Source: Pagrus major
Taxonomy: Eukaryota > Chordata > Actinopteri > Spariformes > Sparidae
NCBI RefSeq assembly: GCF_040436345.1
Contig: NC_133221.1
Span: 716,972 to 780,971, forward strand
Direction: 5' to 3'
Length of the DNA: 64,000 nucleotides
Below the pieces are notes generated by a model. That model was not told the origin of the DNA. It searched no databases and saw only the letters and a list, made by a program, of their open reading frames with translations. Below are positions 33,597 through 47,200 of the stretch, piece by piece. The position numbers and the translations under genes were made by a program. Position 1 is the stretch's first letter; every line of letters begins with the position of its first letter.

Positions 33597-36500
33597 CTGG
33601 CAGAGAGAAGCAGAGACAGCAGAAGTGATACATGAGTGTTTACAGAGACTCCCTCCATCAGCTGTCAGTCAGTGATATAAAGACCAGCAGGACTTCAGTC
33701 CTGTTCAGACCACAAGTGGAGCGGCTGTGTAGCGTAGCCGGCTTCCTTTCAGCTCTCATGTTAACGTGTTGGAGTGAAGCTCATAGACCTGCAGACACTT
33801 TGTTCATCAAGTCTGTTTACTCTGCAGGTTTCACTGAAGGACACAGCGAGTCCCTGAACGCACCGTGACTACAGAAACGACATTTACATTTAGACATTTA
33901 CTGCTGACGTTAATGATGATTTCTGCTGTTAAAAACAAAAGAGTCTCAGTCACACTTAAATATGTCATCTACTTTTGAAATATCACCAACGAATATGTAA
34001 AAATTAAAAAGATTAGCAGTCTTCAGTCAGACTGATCTGGGAGCTGTGACAAATATGAACTAATCTAGGACTGTACTATGTACTACAAGGCGAGTTCGAG
34101 GCGAGGCATTTCATTATATGTTTTAAACTGGGGTACAGACCAAACTGACCCTTTGTAGCATTTCGCTATGCTAAATACCACGCCCCTCTACTGACCCGCT
34201 CTGCTCTGCCTCTGATCTGCAGTCATGCCTCTGCCACAGTAGGTTTAGCATGCCGGTCCTACAGTGATCGTCGGCATCCACAGATGAGATAAAAAACAAA
34301 AACTGTTTTGACTGAATACACTAAGTGAATACGTGACACATTATGTTGCACTCCATTTTGTTGTCAGTCATTCATGCTGCAAATCTGATCGCCATCTTAT
34401 GTGATTGCCCTCCGTAACATGACATCACTGCCTGTTTTGGTCCACACTGCCACAGCCTAAACAAACGACCATCATTCAAATGAATAAGAGGAACTGAGAG
34501 GATTAGCCGACTGTTCTCTCTTTGTCTTTCTGTCCAATCCTGAACCCTGTTGCCGTTCTCCTCAAAGCTTCACTGAGGAAAGCCGGAACTACTGGATCTG
34601 TGCTTTGATACTAACTGTGTTTATTAAAATACTGCTGAAACAAGCATGGACTGACTCCAACCCTCTACTGACCTCAGAGTCTCCAGTCTACAGTGTGGAC
34701 TCTTCAGAAAATCCTGCAGCAGCTTCACTCCTGAATCCTGCAGCTTGTTTTGACTCAGCTCCAGCTCTGTCAGATGGAAGGGGTTGGACTTCAGAGCTGA
34801 GGCCAGAGAAGCACAGCTGATCTTTTTCAAACTGCAGCCAATCAACCTAAATAAAGAATAAATGATGTAAATGAAAATCTATTTATAATCCAATCGGATG
34901 TGTTCAGGTTTTAAATGTTTATATCAAATGTTGCCAGAAAGATCAATATCAATGAAAACTGCAAGAACCAACACAAAAATCATCTTCTTCCACCATCTGA
35001 GGATGACAAAAATAAGTACTATACAGAGGCACCTGGACTTGCTTGGGTTTCCTCAAGATGTTTCATCGGCACCTCACATGGAAGCCTCTACCATCAGTGT
35101 ACGAATGTGTGTGTGTGTGAATGGTTGAATGTGACAAGTGCTGCAAAGCCCTTTGAGCGGTAAGTAGACTGGAAAAGGGCTATAAAGATGCAAGTCCATT
35201 TACCATCTATTTACCATTCGGCTCCTCACAGATATGTGTGTGTGTGTTTCTGCTATGTGTAAATTTACCTGATAGACATGTCTTGTAGGTAACAATATAG
35301 ATGCCTGAGGAAAAGAATCAGTCAAACTGCAGGAATTAGTTTGTTTGCCAATGTTTTGAATCTAGAATTAAATCTAGAATTATAGGACAAAAACTACATT
35401 GATCCTTTAAACAGTTGCAACAATAAAAATACTTTGATCTCTGTGTTCATCTGTGTGTGTGTGTGTTCTGAAGGATCATTATCAATGATCAGACATTATT
35501 TGTGAAAACACAATGAATCAACTGAGACCAAAGAAATTTTTCAACTTGAGCAAGAAAACTTGATCAGTTAAAAACAAATATTAGTTAAGAGGATCTTCTG
35601 TTGACAGATGTGACCATTTAACAAAAATGATAAAAATAATTTTACAGTTTCTTTAAGAAACAGAAGTCTTTTGTGATGGCAGACTATATTTAGTTTACGA
35701 AAAAAATGTATATAAACAAAAGGAAATGTACAACTTTATATGTTAATTATAACATAATAAGCTGTGTATAGGCATACATTTTGTTCTACTGTTAATTAAA
35801 AATCAACAATAGTAACAGAGAGTCAGTGTCAGTGTCATGTCATATTCATCTGAGCACAGAAGTAAAAATGGTGTCCGACCTCAGACAGTTCAGTCGACAG
35901 AGTGGACTCTGCAGAAAATCACACAGCAGCTTCACTCCTGAATCCTGCAGCTTGTTGTAGCTCAGCTCCAGCTCTGTCAGATGGGAGGGGTTGGACTTCA
36001 GAGCTGAGGCCAGAGAAGCACAGCTGATCTCTGACAAACTGCAGCCCCTCAATCTGAATAAAAAATAAATGATGTAGATGAAAATCTATTTCTAATCCAA
36101 TCGGATGTGTTCAGGTTTTAAATGTGTAGCTCGACACAACTTTGTCCTAATTTAATGAGCTTTTCCCTGAAATAAGATGACTGACTTTGTCATTGTGTTA
36201 TTGTGGATCATAATGTGAGCCGTCTACAGACATCATCCAGAACAACATTCATACACCTGTTCATGTCAACACAGTAATAATAACAATAACAAGATGCTGA
36301 TCTCAGTCAAGTCTGGAATTATAGGAGAAAAACTATATTGATCCTTTGAACAGCTGCAATTGGAAATAGAATTTGACCTGTGTTAATCTGAATGTGTGTG
36401 TGTGTGTGATCAGACATGTTTGTGAAAACACATTGAAATCAACAGAGACCAAAGAAATATTTATACTTCAAAAAGTAAACTTGATCAGTTTAAAACAAAC

Positions 36501-39500
36501 ATTAGTTCAGAGGATAGTCTGTGTACAGGTGTGATCATTTACCAAAAATTATAAACATAGATTTACATTTTATACAGTTTATTTAAGAAACAAAAGTCTT
36601 TTGTGACTGCAGACTAAATTTTAAGAAAATTTCAAATATAAACAAAGGGACATTTAGAACATTATATAAGTTGAACTTAAATTATGTTAAATTTTTTATT
36701 AAACATCTACAATAATCAGTGAACTGACCTCAGAGTCTCCAGTCTACAGTGTGGACTCTGCAGAAAATCACACAGCAGCTTCACTCCCAAATCCTGCAGC
36801 TCGTTGTCACTCAGGTCCAGCTCTCTCACATGGGGGGAATTGGACTTCAGAGCTGAGACCAGAGAGTCACAGCTGATCACCGAGAAACTGCAGTTCCTCA
36901 ATCTGAACAAAGAATTATTGATAAAACTTCAGAAAACAGTGTTCCTGCTCAAAATCATTCAGGGATCTATCTTGTGTTCTGTGCAAAGCAGTACACAGCG
37001 CAATGGAAGTGTCATTGCTAGTTTCAGACCGATGCAGTTGTCATTTTCATGCCTAGTGCCCATGCTGTCTAAACAGCAATTGTACTTGTGCCCACCTGTG
37101 TGCCCCTGGGCATGTTGGTCTTAAAATGAGGTGTGGTCAGGCGCACTGATGGCGGATTTCTATCTTGACACAGCATAAAGTGACAGCGCCAAAGACCAAC
37201 AAAAAGCTGGTCTAAAGTCACAGGTGCAGTCTGTTTCCTGCCATTTAAAGAGTGCATTATTAAGCCGATCCCCGGCGTAACATGGAGCTTTCTCCTCCAT
37301 GTTACGCCGGGAATCGGGGATCGACTCTTCTCGACTGGCAGTACGGCGACGAGCGGAGCAAGCTGTTGCTAACGTGAGTTGTTCAAAAACCTTTTTTTAG
37401 CAAACTCTGTGTACACAAACAATGTTCTCAATGCTCGTGTTCATGTGTAGAGACCCTGGTGATGCTACGAGCAAAGTTTCACGTTGTGTCGAGTCTTCTT
37501 AGTGTCTTAAAAATAGCGATTTTAATGCTACCATAAAGCTGCCCCTGCACACCACTGAAAATGAGTTTGACCTAGAAAAAGGAACTACGGTGAATCTTAA
37601 AAGTGGCTTTTCATCATAATTATACTTTTACATGAAGGTTTGACTCAAACATATTCACAAAAAAAGCCTAGGTTGCATCTTGGCGAGAGTTTCACTTTAA
37701 GAGTGAATTACCCAGTATAGATTTTTTAGCTTATTTATTTGACGTGGACAGTCCCCTTTAATAAACTTTACAGTCAAAGGAGCAGCTTTAGCCTTTACGG
37801 CTAATTTCCAGCCGTAGTCCCTGGTCGGTTATCAGAATAAGCAATCTAGGATACATTACATAAAATAATTTCAATGTGAGTAGCTTACATTACAAGGAGA
37901 ATGCAAGGGATAAAAAGAATGAATGTGAAGGATAAAAATAAAAATGGGGACATACAAGGCATGGAGCGGCAACAAGTAATGACTATGTCACATATCACGT
38001 GTGACGGGGGTTAATGTTTGCAGTTGTAGTTATCCGATAGCCATGTTTTGAGGTGTTTAGTGAAGGTGGAGTATGTATTTATGTCTTTGATAGTGGCGGA
38101 CAGTGAATTCGAGTTTTGTATTGCTCTAACTGAGAATGATAATTGACAAAATGTGCTTTTCCTGAATGGAGTTATAAGGTCACCTCGTGTGGTGCTTCTA
38201 GTGTTATGACTGCTGTTACGTTAGATTATAAATGAGTTGGGGGTGGGGGGTGGGGTGGGGGGGGAGCGATGCTATGCGGGATTTTGAAGACCAGGCAGAT
38301 GTTTTTACATTTGATTATATCTTCCCAGCTCAGCAGTTTGTTTTATTAAAATGATGCGGTGATGTGAACTGTTAGGCTTTTGATCCAATACTTTGATGTT
38401 TTTTTTGTAGAGGGTTGCTAATGGTTGTAATGACAAGCTGTTAGTTTGTCCCCAGCTTGTCAAACAGTATGTGAGATGTGACGTGATCATGGCATCCATA
38501 AACAATTTTGCAGCATTAAAAGTTAGTGCATTTCTGATATATTTAAAATTGGCCAAGTTAAACTTGACCATATTGCACACTTTTTTAATGTGTGCTTTAA
38601 AAGAGAGATTGGAGTCAATGGTAATGCCTAGATATATATGATTGTATGAAGGTTTTCAATGTGTAGCTCATCATTGCTCTGCCACAATCAATAGACTAAA
38701 CCACAGAAGAAGAAAATGGACTTTAGCATTAAGATTCTCAGTGTGGATCAGTATGATATCAGCCTTATGTCTGCAGGTTAGTGTCAACACAACTTTCACA
38801 TCATATTAGTCCGAGCACAGAAATTAAAAATGGTGTCTGACCTCAGAGTCTCCAGTCTACAGTGTGGACTCTGCAGAAAATCACACAGCAGCTTCACTCC
38901 CGAATCCTGCAAGCAGTTGTCACTCAGCTCCAGCTCTGTCAGATGGGAGGGGTTGGACTTCAAAGCTGAGGCCAAAGAAGCACAGCCGATCTTTTTCAAA
39001 CTGCAGCCCCTCAATCTGAATAAAGAATAAATTATTTCAATAAAAATTATTTTATAATCCAATCAGATGTGTTCAGGTTTTAAATGTGCAGCTCAACATT
39101 GATATGTTCTAATCAATGAGCAGTTTTCTAAAATGAGTCACATTATGTTCAATTGTTAATTAAACATCTGCAAAAGTAACAGAGAGGCTGTTCACATTTG
39201 GTATTACCATCCGTCCTGAATGTTCTGATCACAGGTGGACAGCTTTAAGCCTGTCAATTCACACCTGGCCTTAAGTGTGTCTCGATATGTGTCTTGAGTG
39301 ACCGCTTTCAAAATAACAAGTTGGACCAAATAGTTAATATGTTATAGACAGCGTTTCACAAAGTTTATAAGGCCTCTCCTTACGCAAGAAGTCTCGAAAT
39401 TGAGCGTTTTTTAAGGGAGTCTGGGGACATCATCCACAGAAGACAAAGAGGTATTATTTATAGGTACTTTCTTTATGGTGTTTTGTGGAGGATATCACTA

Positions 39501-41168
39501 AGTAGGCGATCCTTCAGTGTGGTCCAGGACACGTGCATACACACTGCTAAAAGAATGTGGTCACATGCAGTATGTACACACCTGTACTTTGAGCTGTCCA
39601 CTTTTGATTGGATCACTCAGGACTCATATTGATACGAGGTCTAAACAACCCCAGAGTGAGTCAGTGAACTGACCTAAGAGCAAGTGCACAGTGTGTTTTC
39701 TATGATTTATTCTAGTGGTAAAATTAAAGGTACAGCATGTCAAAATTAGTTTGGCCCCTGGCAACAATCTGGGTTTCTCATGTGGCCCCCTATGAAAAAA
39801 AACTGCCCACCCCTCGTTTAAGATGTTCAGATTGAATTAACGAGTGTAGTTTTTTCTTGTTGTATGAAAGTTTTAAATGTGCAGCTCATCATTGCTCTGC
39901 TGCAGTCAATGGACTGAACAACAGAAGAAGAAAACAGACTTTAGCAACTTTCACATCATATTAATCGGAGCACAGAAGTGAAAAATGATGTCTGACCCCA
40001 GAGTCTGCAGTCTACAGTGTGGACTCTGCAAAAAATCACACAGCAGCTTCACTCCAGAATCCTGCAGCTTGTTTCCACACAGGTCCAGCTCTCTCATGTG
40101 GGAGGTGTTGGACTTCAGGGTTGAGACCAGAGAAGCACAGCTGATCTCTGACAAACTGCAGTCCTTCAATCTGAATAAAGAATATAGCCAAACACAAATA
40201 AAAAGCCACAGAAACTGATTCAAGATCACAAAGTTTCCAAAGATGAAAAATATGTCAGGATGTGTTTTGGAGAAATGTGAAAAAAAGGAACAGTGGAGTC
40301 ATGAAATCAAAGCATCTTCAGTTTAAACTATTCATTCAGTATCAGCATCATATAGCTTCATAAACATGTTGAAAAAAGCATACTGAATATATTTGTTAGT
40401 CTGATAATTGAAATACAGATTATTTAATTCATTGTAAAAACAAATTGTTATATACAGTATGTTTTAAATGTGCAGCTCAACATTGCTCTGCCACAGTCAA
40501 TAGACTAAACCACAGGATTAGAAAACAGACTTCAGCATTAAGATACTCAGTGTGGATCAATATAATATCAGCCTTATGTCTGCAGTTTCACGTCAACACA
40601 ATTTTCACGTCATATTCATCTGAGCACAGAAGTAAAAATGGTGTCCGACCTAAGATAGTTCAGTCTACAGTGTGGACTCTGCAGAAAATCACACAGCAGC
40701 TTCACTCCTGAATCCTGCAGCTTGTTGTAGCTCAGCTCCAGCTCTGTCAGATGGGAGGGGTTGGACTTCAGAGCTGAGGCCAGAGAAGCACAGCTGCTCT
40801 CTGACAAACTGCAGCCCCTCAATCTGAATAAAGAATAAATGTCGAAGATGAAAATCTATTTACAATCCAATCAGATGTGTTCAGGTTTTAAATGTGTAGC
40901 TCGACACAACTTTGTCCTAATTTAATGAGCTTTCCCCCGAAATGCCTGTGGAAAATTTCCCTGAAATAAGATGACTGACTTTGTCATTGTGTTATTGTGG
41001 ATCATAATGTGAGCCGTCTACAGACATCATCCAGAACAACATTCATACACCTGTTCATGTCAACACAGTAATAATAACAATAACAAGATGCTGATCTCAC
41101 GGAGAAAAACTATATTGATCCTTTGAACAGCTGCAATTGGAAATAGACTTTGACCTGTGTTTATCTGA

Positions 41169-41212
<44 letters not shown>

Positions 41213-44200
41213 TCAGACATCATTGTGAAAACACATTGAAATCAACAGAGACCAAAGAAATATTTATACTTCAAAAAGTAAACTTGATCAGTTGATACAT
41301 TTTATACAGTTTCTTAAAGAAACAAAAGTCTTTTATGACTGCAGACTAAATTTTAAGAAAATGTCAAATATAAACAAAGGGACATTTAGAACATTATATA
41401 AGTTATGTTTGAGCATAAATTATGTTTAATTGTTGGTTAAACATCTACAATAATCAGTGAACTGACCTCAGAGTCTTCAGTCTACAGTGTCGACTCTGCA
41501 GAAACTCACACAGCAGCTTCACTCCCAAATCCTGCAGCTCGTTGTCACTCAGGTCCAGCTTTCTCAGATGGGGGGGGTTGGAATTTAGAGAGGAGGCCAG
41601 AGAAGCACAGCTGATCTCTGACAAACTGCAGCCACTCAATCTGAATAAGGAAAAAATGCTGTTAATAAAAATCAATTTATAATCCAATCAGATGTATTCA
41701 GGTTTAAAATGTGTAGCTCAAACATGGTCAGAAGGATCAATACCAATGACAACTGCAAAAAACCAACAGAAAAATCTCCATCTCAACGGCTTTGTTGGTA
41801 GTAAGTGCTAACCGCAGCTAAATGTAAGAAAACTATGATAAGAAAACTATCTTGATACTGTAATCCCTTTGTCAAATCGACCCTCCATCTTCTGCACTTC
41901 AGGCCGTGCTGTTCTGTCCCCGTCCTGCCATGTTAACTGGGAGCTGACAGTCCGGGACAGTCTGTGTCAGCAACTCTGCCATGAGGGGATGGGTTGGGGC
42001 ATAACGTACATTCAGCGTTATTGGCTGCTGCCTGTTTTTACAGGAAACAGCTAACTATGCCAAAGCAAGCACTCAATTAGCTGTTTCATGGGGATTTTAA
42101 TAGTAAATCCTTATCAGTTTAAAACAAATATTAGTTCAGAGGATCTTCTGTTAACACATGACAATTTATCAAAAATGATAATCATTAATTTACATTTTCT
42201 ACCTTTTTGTTTACAAAACAGTAGTCTTGTGACGGAAATGTACAACATATATGTTAGTTTGTATGCTTAATTGTTAAACACCTATAATAGTAACAGAGAG
42301 TCAGTGAACTCACCCCAGAGTCTTCAGTCTACAGTGTGGACTATTCACAAGATCACACAGCAGCTTCACTCCTGAAACCTGCAGCTTGTTGTCACTCAGC
42401 TCCAGCTCTCTCAGATGGGAGGGGTTGGATATCAGAGCTGAGACCAGAGAAGCACAACTGATCTCTGACAAACTGCAGCCCCTCAATCTGAATAAAGAAT
42501 GAAAGATGCAAATAAAAATCAATTTATAATCCAATCAGATGTGTTCAGGTTTAAAATGTGTAGCTCAAACATGGTCAGAAGGATAAATACCAATGACAAC
42601 TGCAAAAAACCAACAGAAAAATCTCCATCTCAACAGCTTTGTTGGTAGTAAGTGCTAACCGCAGCTAAATGTAAGAAAACTATGATAAGAAAACTATCTT
42701 GATACTGTAATCCCTTTTTTCAAATCGACCCTCCATCTTCTGCACTTCAGGCTGTGCTGTTCTGTCCCCGTCCTGCCATGTTAACTGGGAGCTGACAGTC
42801 CGGGACAGTCTGTGTCAGCAACTCTGCCATGAGGGGATGGGTTGGGGCATAACGTACATTCAGCGTTATTGGCTGCTGCCTGTTTTTACAGGAAACAGCT
42901 AACTATGCCAAAGCAAGCACTCAATTAGCTGTTTCATGGGGATTTTAATAGTAAATCCTTATCAGTTTAAAACAAATATTAGTTCAGAGGATCTTCTGTT
43001 AACACATGACAATTTATCAAAAATGATAATCATTAATTTACATTTTCTACCTTTTTGTTTACAAAACAGTAGTCTTGTGACGGAAATGTACAACATATAT
43101 GTTAGTTTGTATGCTTAATTGTTAAACATCTATAATAGTAACAGAGAGTCAGTGAACTCACCTCAGAGTCTTCAGTCTACAGTGTGGACTATTCACAAGA
43201 TCACACAGCAGCTTCACTCCTGAAACCTGCAGCTTGTTGTCACTCAGCTCCAGCTCTCTCAGATGGGAGGGGTTGGATATCAGAGCTGAGACCAGAGAAG
43301 CACAACTGATCTCTGACAAACTGCAGCCCCTCAATCTGAATAAAGAATGAAAGATGCAAATAAAAATCACTTTATAATCCAACCGATGTGTTCAGGTTTG
43401 AAATGTGTAGCTAACATTACTATGTCCTAATCAATTATCTTTTCTCTGAAATGAGTCAAGTGACGTCACATAAAAAAATGAAACTTTCATACAGCAAGCA
43501 TGCACGCACACACCCACACACACACTATATATATATTTTGTATCTTTTTCTTTACACTGTAAACAATACTGCACTGTATTTAACTATTCTCTGCTCATTT
43601 ATTCTTAAATCCAGAAACTCCATTTAAATATTAATGTTCCCCATTTTTGATACATTATGAAATGTATTCAACTTTTCAGTCCCATTCATAGTAATTGACT
43701 CTTTCCCACTGTGACTCCTTCAGCAACTTCTGAACTACAAATTCAAGTCAACAATGCAGGTTAGCTCCCAGCTTATAAGATGCAACTACAAATAAATCAA
43801 AGCCAGCAGTTCAGTTTGATGACTTCCTTATTGTGAATTCATTGACCTGTGTGAGGCTGCTGTTCATTACTCCAAACTCTGGTTTAATGCACACCACCCC
43901 ACCGCAGCTGTTCCTCTAGCTCTTTATTATGTTTTTTTTTTTATTTCCATGACCAGAAGATATAGCTAGTTGCACCTCACTGAAGTTGTTGACACAGCTT
44001 TGATACGAAGGGGAAGCGGTGTAATTTAGGGGGCCTCAGACTGGAGTATGTATGTGTGTATGTGTGTTAGAGAGACAGAGAGCGTGTGTATGCGTAAGTT
44101 TGGGGATTTTCAAGTCACTCAAACGAAAGATACAATTATTTAAAAAAAGATGAGGACCCCGATGTGACAAGGCTTCTCTGCAACTGGAGCAGCACTTCAT

Positions 44201-47200
44201 GATGCAAGGGTAAGGCGTTATTAAATGACCATCTCATTTAACAACGCTCAGTTCAGCCTTCGTGGTCTGGGAAGGCCACACCATCATAGCCCGCGTCCTT
44301 CGAAGAATGCATTCCAAATTGAGACACAACTAAAGATGCACCCTAACTAACTAGCTTGATTAAAGGAAAAAAAAACTGACCTCAGAGTCTCCAGTCTACA
44401 GTTTGGACTCTCCAGACCAGTCGACAACTTCACTCCTGAATCCTGCAGCTTGTTTTCACTCAGGTCCAGCTCTCTCAGATGAGAGGGGTTGGACTTCAGA
44501 GCTGAGGCCACAACTTCACAATGAGTCTCTGAGAGTCGACAGCCAGAGACTCTGTCATGACACATTTATTACAAAATGTTATTATTATGAAAGAGGACAC
44601 TTAATATTTACCCTAATGCATTTGATGACAAAACAGCCTCACATATACTTAATAAATGTATTCAAATTATTTTATGTTCGTGACAGATGACTGCGTGATG
44701 TTTAGCTGTTCATTCTTGTTTGAACATCTGAAAAGAACAATTAACAAACGTTTTATTACTATTTTCTACTATTTCAAACTTTAAGCTATTAAAGCTAAAC
44801 ATCAGGTATTACCTGTGTCATTATATAAGACACCTTACACAACGTAAGTAGGTAATAATACCTTTCCTGTATTCCCTGATCATTTTCAAATATTGCTATA
44901 TGTTGTGATCAAATGCTGCTGTGATTAAGCCTCAACCGCAACCTCTTAAGTCCTTCATGTGTTTTACCAGGTTTGCAAGTTGCCTCCATCACCCAAAAGA
45001 AAAAAAACTGTTAAACATAATTGTTAGACAGCTGAGAAAAAAGACAGCAGACAGAATGTTTGCAATAAACAGTGGAACACAATATTAAGAATTAAATGGT
45101 ATGTATGTTTTAGTCTTTATATTTGAAGAACTAAACAAATAATCACTAATATATAATGTTAATCACATCTTACGAATCACGACTTACAGAGCTTTTCTGC
45201 AGTTCCTCACAGCTGGAATCAGTCTCAGTCGTCCCTGATCTGTTGTGTTGTATTTCTTCAGGTCCAACTCATCCAGAACCTCCTCTGACATCTGCAGCAT
45301 GTAGGCCAGAGCTGAGCAGTCGAACACAGAGAGTTTCTTCTCTGATCTGTTCTCTGACTTCAGGAACTTCTGAATCTCCTGAAGGACTGAGTGGTCGTTC
45401 ATCTCCGTCAGACAGTGGAAGATGTTGATGCTTCTGTCAGGAGAGATCTCATCACTGTTCATCTCCTTCAGGTTGTTGATGGCTCTCTGGATGATTTCTG
45501 GACTGCTATCAGCCCGACCCAGCAGGCCTGCTAAGAGTCTCTGGTTGGACTTCAGACAGAGGCCATGAAGGAAGCGAACAAACAGGTCCAGGTGGCCATT
45601 TTTACTCTTCAGGGATTTCTCCATGGCTCTGTTGAGAAAGACATCCAGTTGTGGACAATGGGTGTCATGATTTCCAAAAAGCTTCTTGTGAACAGACTCT
45701 GAGTTTGAGTCTGTGTGTTTGTAGTCTTTCTCCAGGAAGTCCTTCAGTACCTTTATGTTCCTGTTGGTGTGACAGTGGAACATGTAGACTGCAGCCAGAA
45801 ACTCCTGAACGCTCAGATGAACAAAGCTGTAGACTGTTTTCTGGAAGATCGCACTCTCTCTTCTGAAGATCTCTGTACAAACTCCTGAGTACACCGAGGC
45901 CTCTGTGACATTAAGACCACACCGCTCCAGGTCTTCTTGGTAGAACATGATGTTTCCTGTCTCCAGATGTTCAAACGCCAGCCTCCCCAGCTTCAGAAGA
46001 ACTTCCCTGTCAGCCTCCGTCAGCTCCTGTGGACTCGTCTCACGTCCCTCATCGTACTTCTGCTTCTTCCTCTTTGTCTGGACCAGCAGGAAGTGTGAGT
46101 ACATGTCAGTCAGGGTCTTGGGCAGCTCTCCTCTCTGGTCTGTAGTCAACATGTGGTCCAGAACTGTAGCAGTGATCCAGCAGAAGACTGGGATCAGACA
46201 CATGATGTGGAGGCTCCTGGAGGTCTTGATGTGTGAGATGATCCTGCTGGACAGATCTTCATCACTGAACCTCCTCCTGAAGTACTCCTCCTTCTGGTCG
46301 TCAGTGAAGCCTCGTACTTCTGTTACCCTGTCAACACGTGAAGGAGGGATCCGATTGGCTGCTGCAGGTCGGGAAGTTATCCAGACGAGAGCTGAAGGAA
46401 GCAGCTTCCCCTCGATGAGGTTTGTCAGCAGCACACTGACTGATGACTTCTGTGTGACATCAGACACGACCTCATGGTTCTTGAAATCCAGTGAAAGTCT
46501 GCTTTCATCCAGGCCGTCAAAGATGAACAGAAGTTTACAGACAGCGAGCTTCTCTGCTGTCACCTTCTGTAATGTTGGATGGAAAACATGGAGCAGCCTG
46601 AGAAGACTGCACTGTTCATCTCTGATCAGGTTCAGCTCCCTGAACGAGAGCAGAACCACCAGACTGACATCTTGGTTTTTGGAGCCCTCTGCCCAGTCCA
46701 GAGTGAACTTCTGCACCGAGAAGGTTTTTCCAACTCCAGCGACGCCATTCGTCAGAACCACTCTGATGCGTCTCTGGTCAGGTGAGGCTTTAAAGATGTC
46801 GCTGCACTTGATTGGAGTATCATGGAGGGTCTCCATCTTGGAAGCTGTCTCAAGCTGCCTCACCTCATGTTGGGTATTAACCTCTTCACTCTGTCCCTCT
46901 GTGATGTAGAGCTCAGTGTAGATCCTGTTGAGGAGGGTTCCACTTCCTGTTTCATCACTTCCTGTTTTATCACCTCCTTCAGTCACACATTCACATCTCC
47001 TCCTCAAACTGATCTTATGTTTATCTAAAACCTTCTGCAGACCTCTATCAGCTGGAAGAGAGGAAACAATGTGAGTGATTTTTATCATAATCAATATAAA
47101 GCATATGAAGACATAAAGGTTATACAGTCCACCTGACCATTAGAAGTCATGTGTTTTTGTAGCCATCACAACTTGTGCTGAAGACTGTAGCTGACAAGCT

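Larger units (their letters stand above)
41655..43350. repeat. 848-bp tandem duplication carrying an LRR exon
   Basis: Sequence at about 41690-42500 is repeated at about 42538-43350 with an offset of 848 bp and only scattered differences. Each copy contains one LRR exon (42314-42487 and 43162-43335). A 60-codon chance frame is identical in both copies (42088-42270 and 42936-43118). Confidence 0.93.

Noticed and set aside
45947-46909. 320-codon + strand frame
   Set aside because: Antisense shadow of the NLR FISNA-NACHT exon, which has clear Walker motifs on the minus strand.
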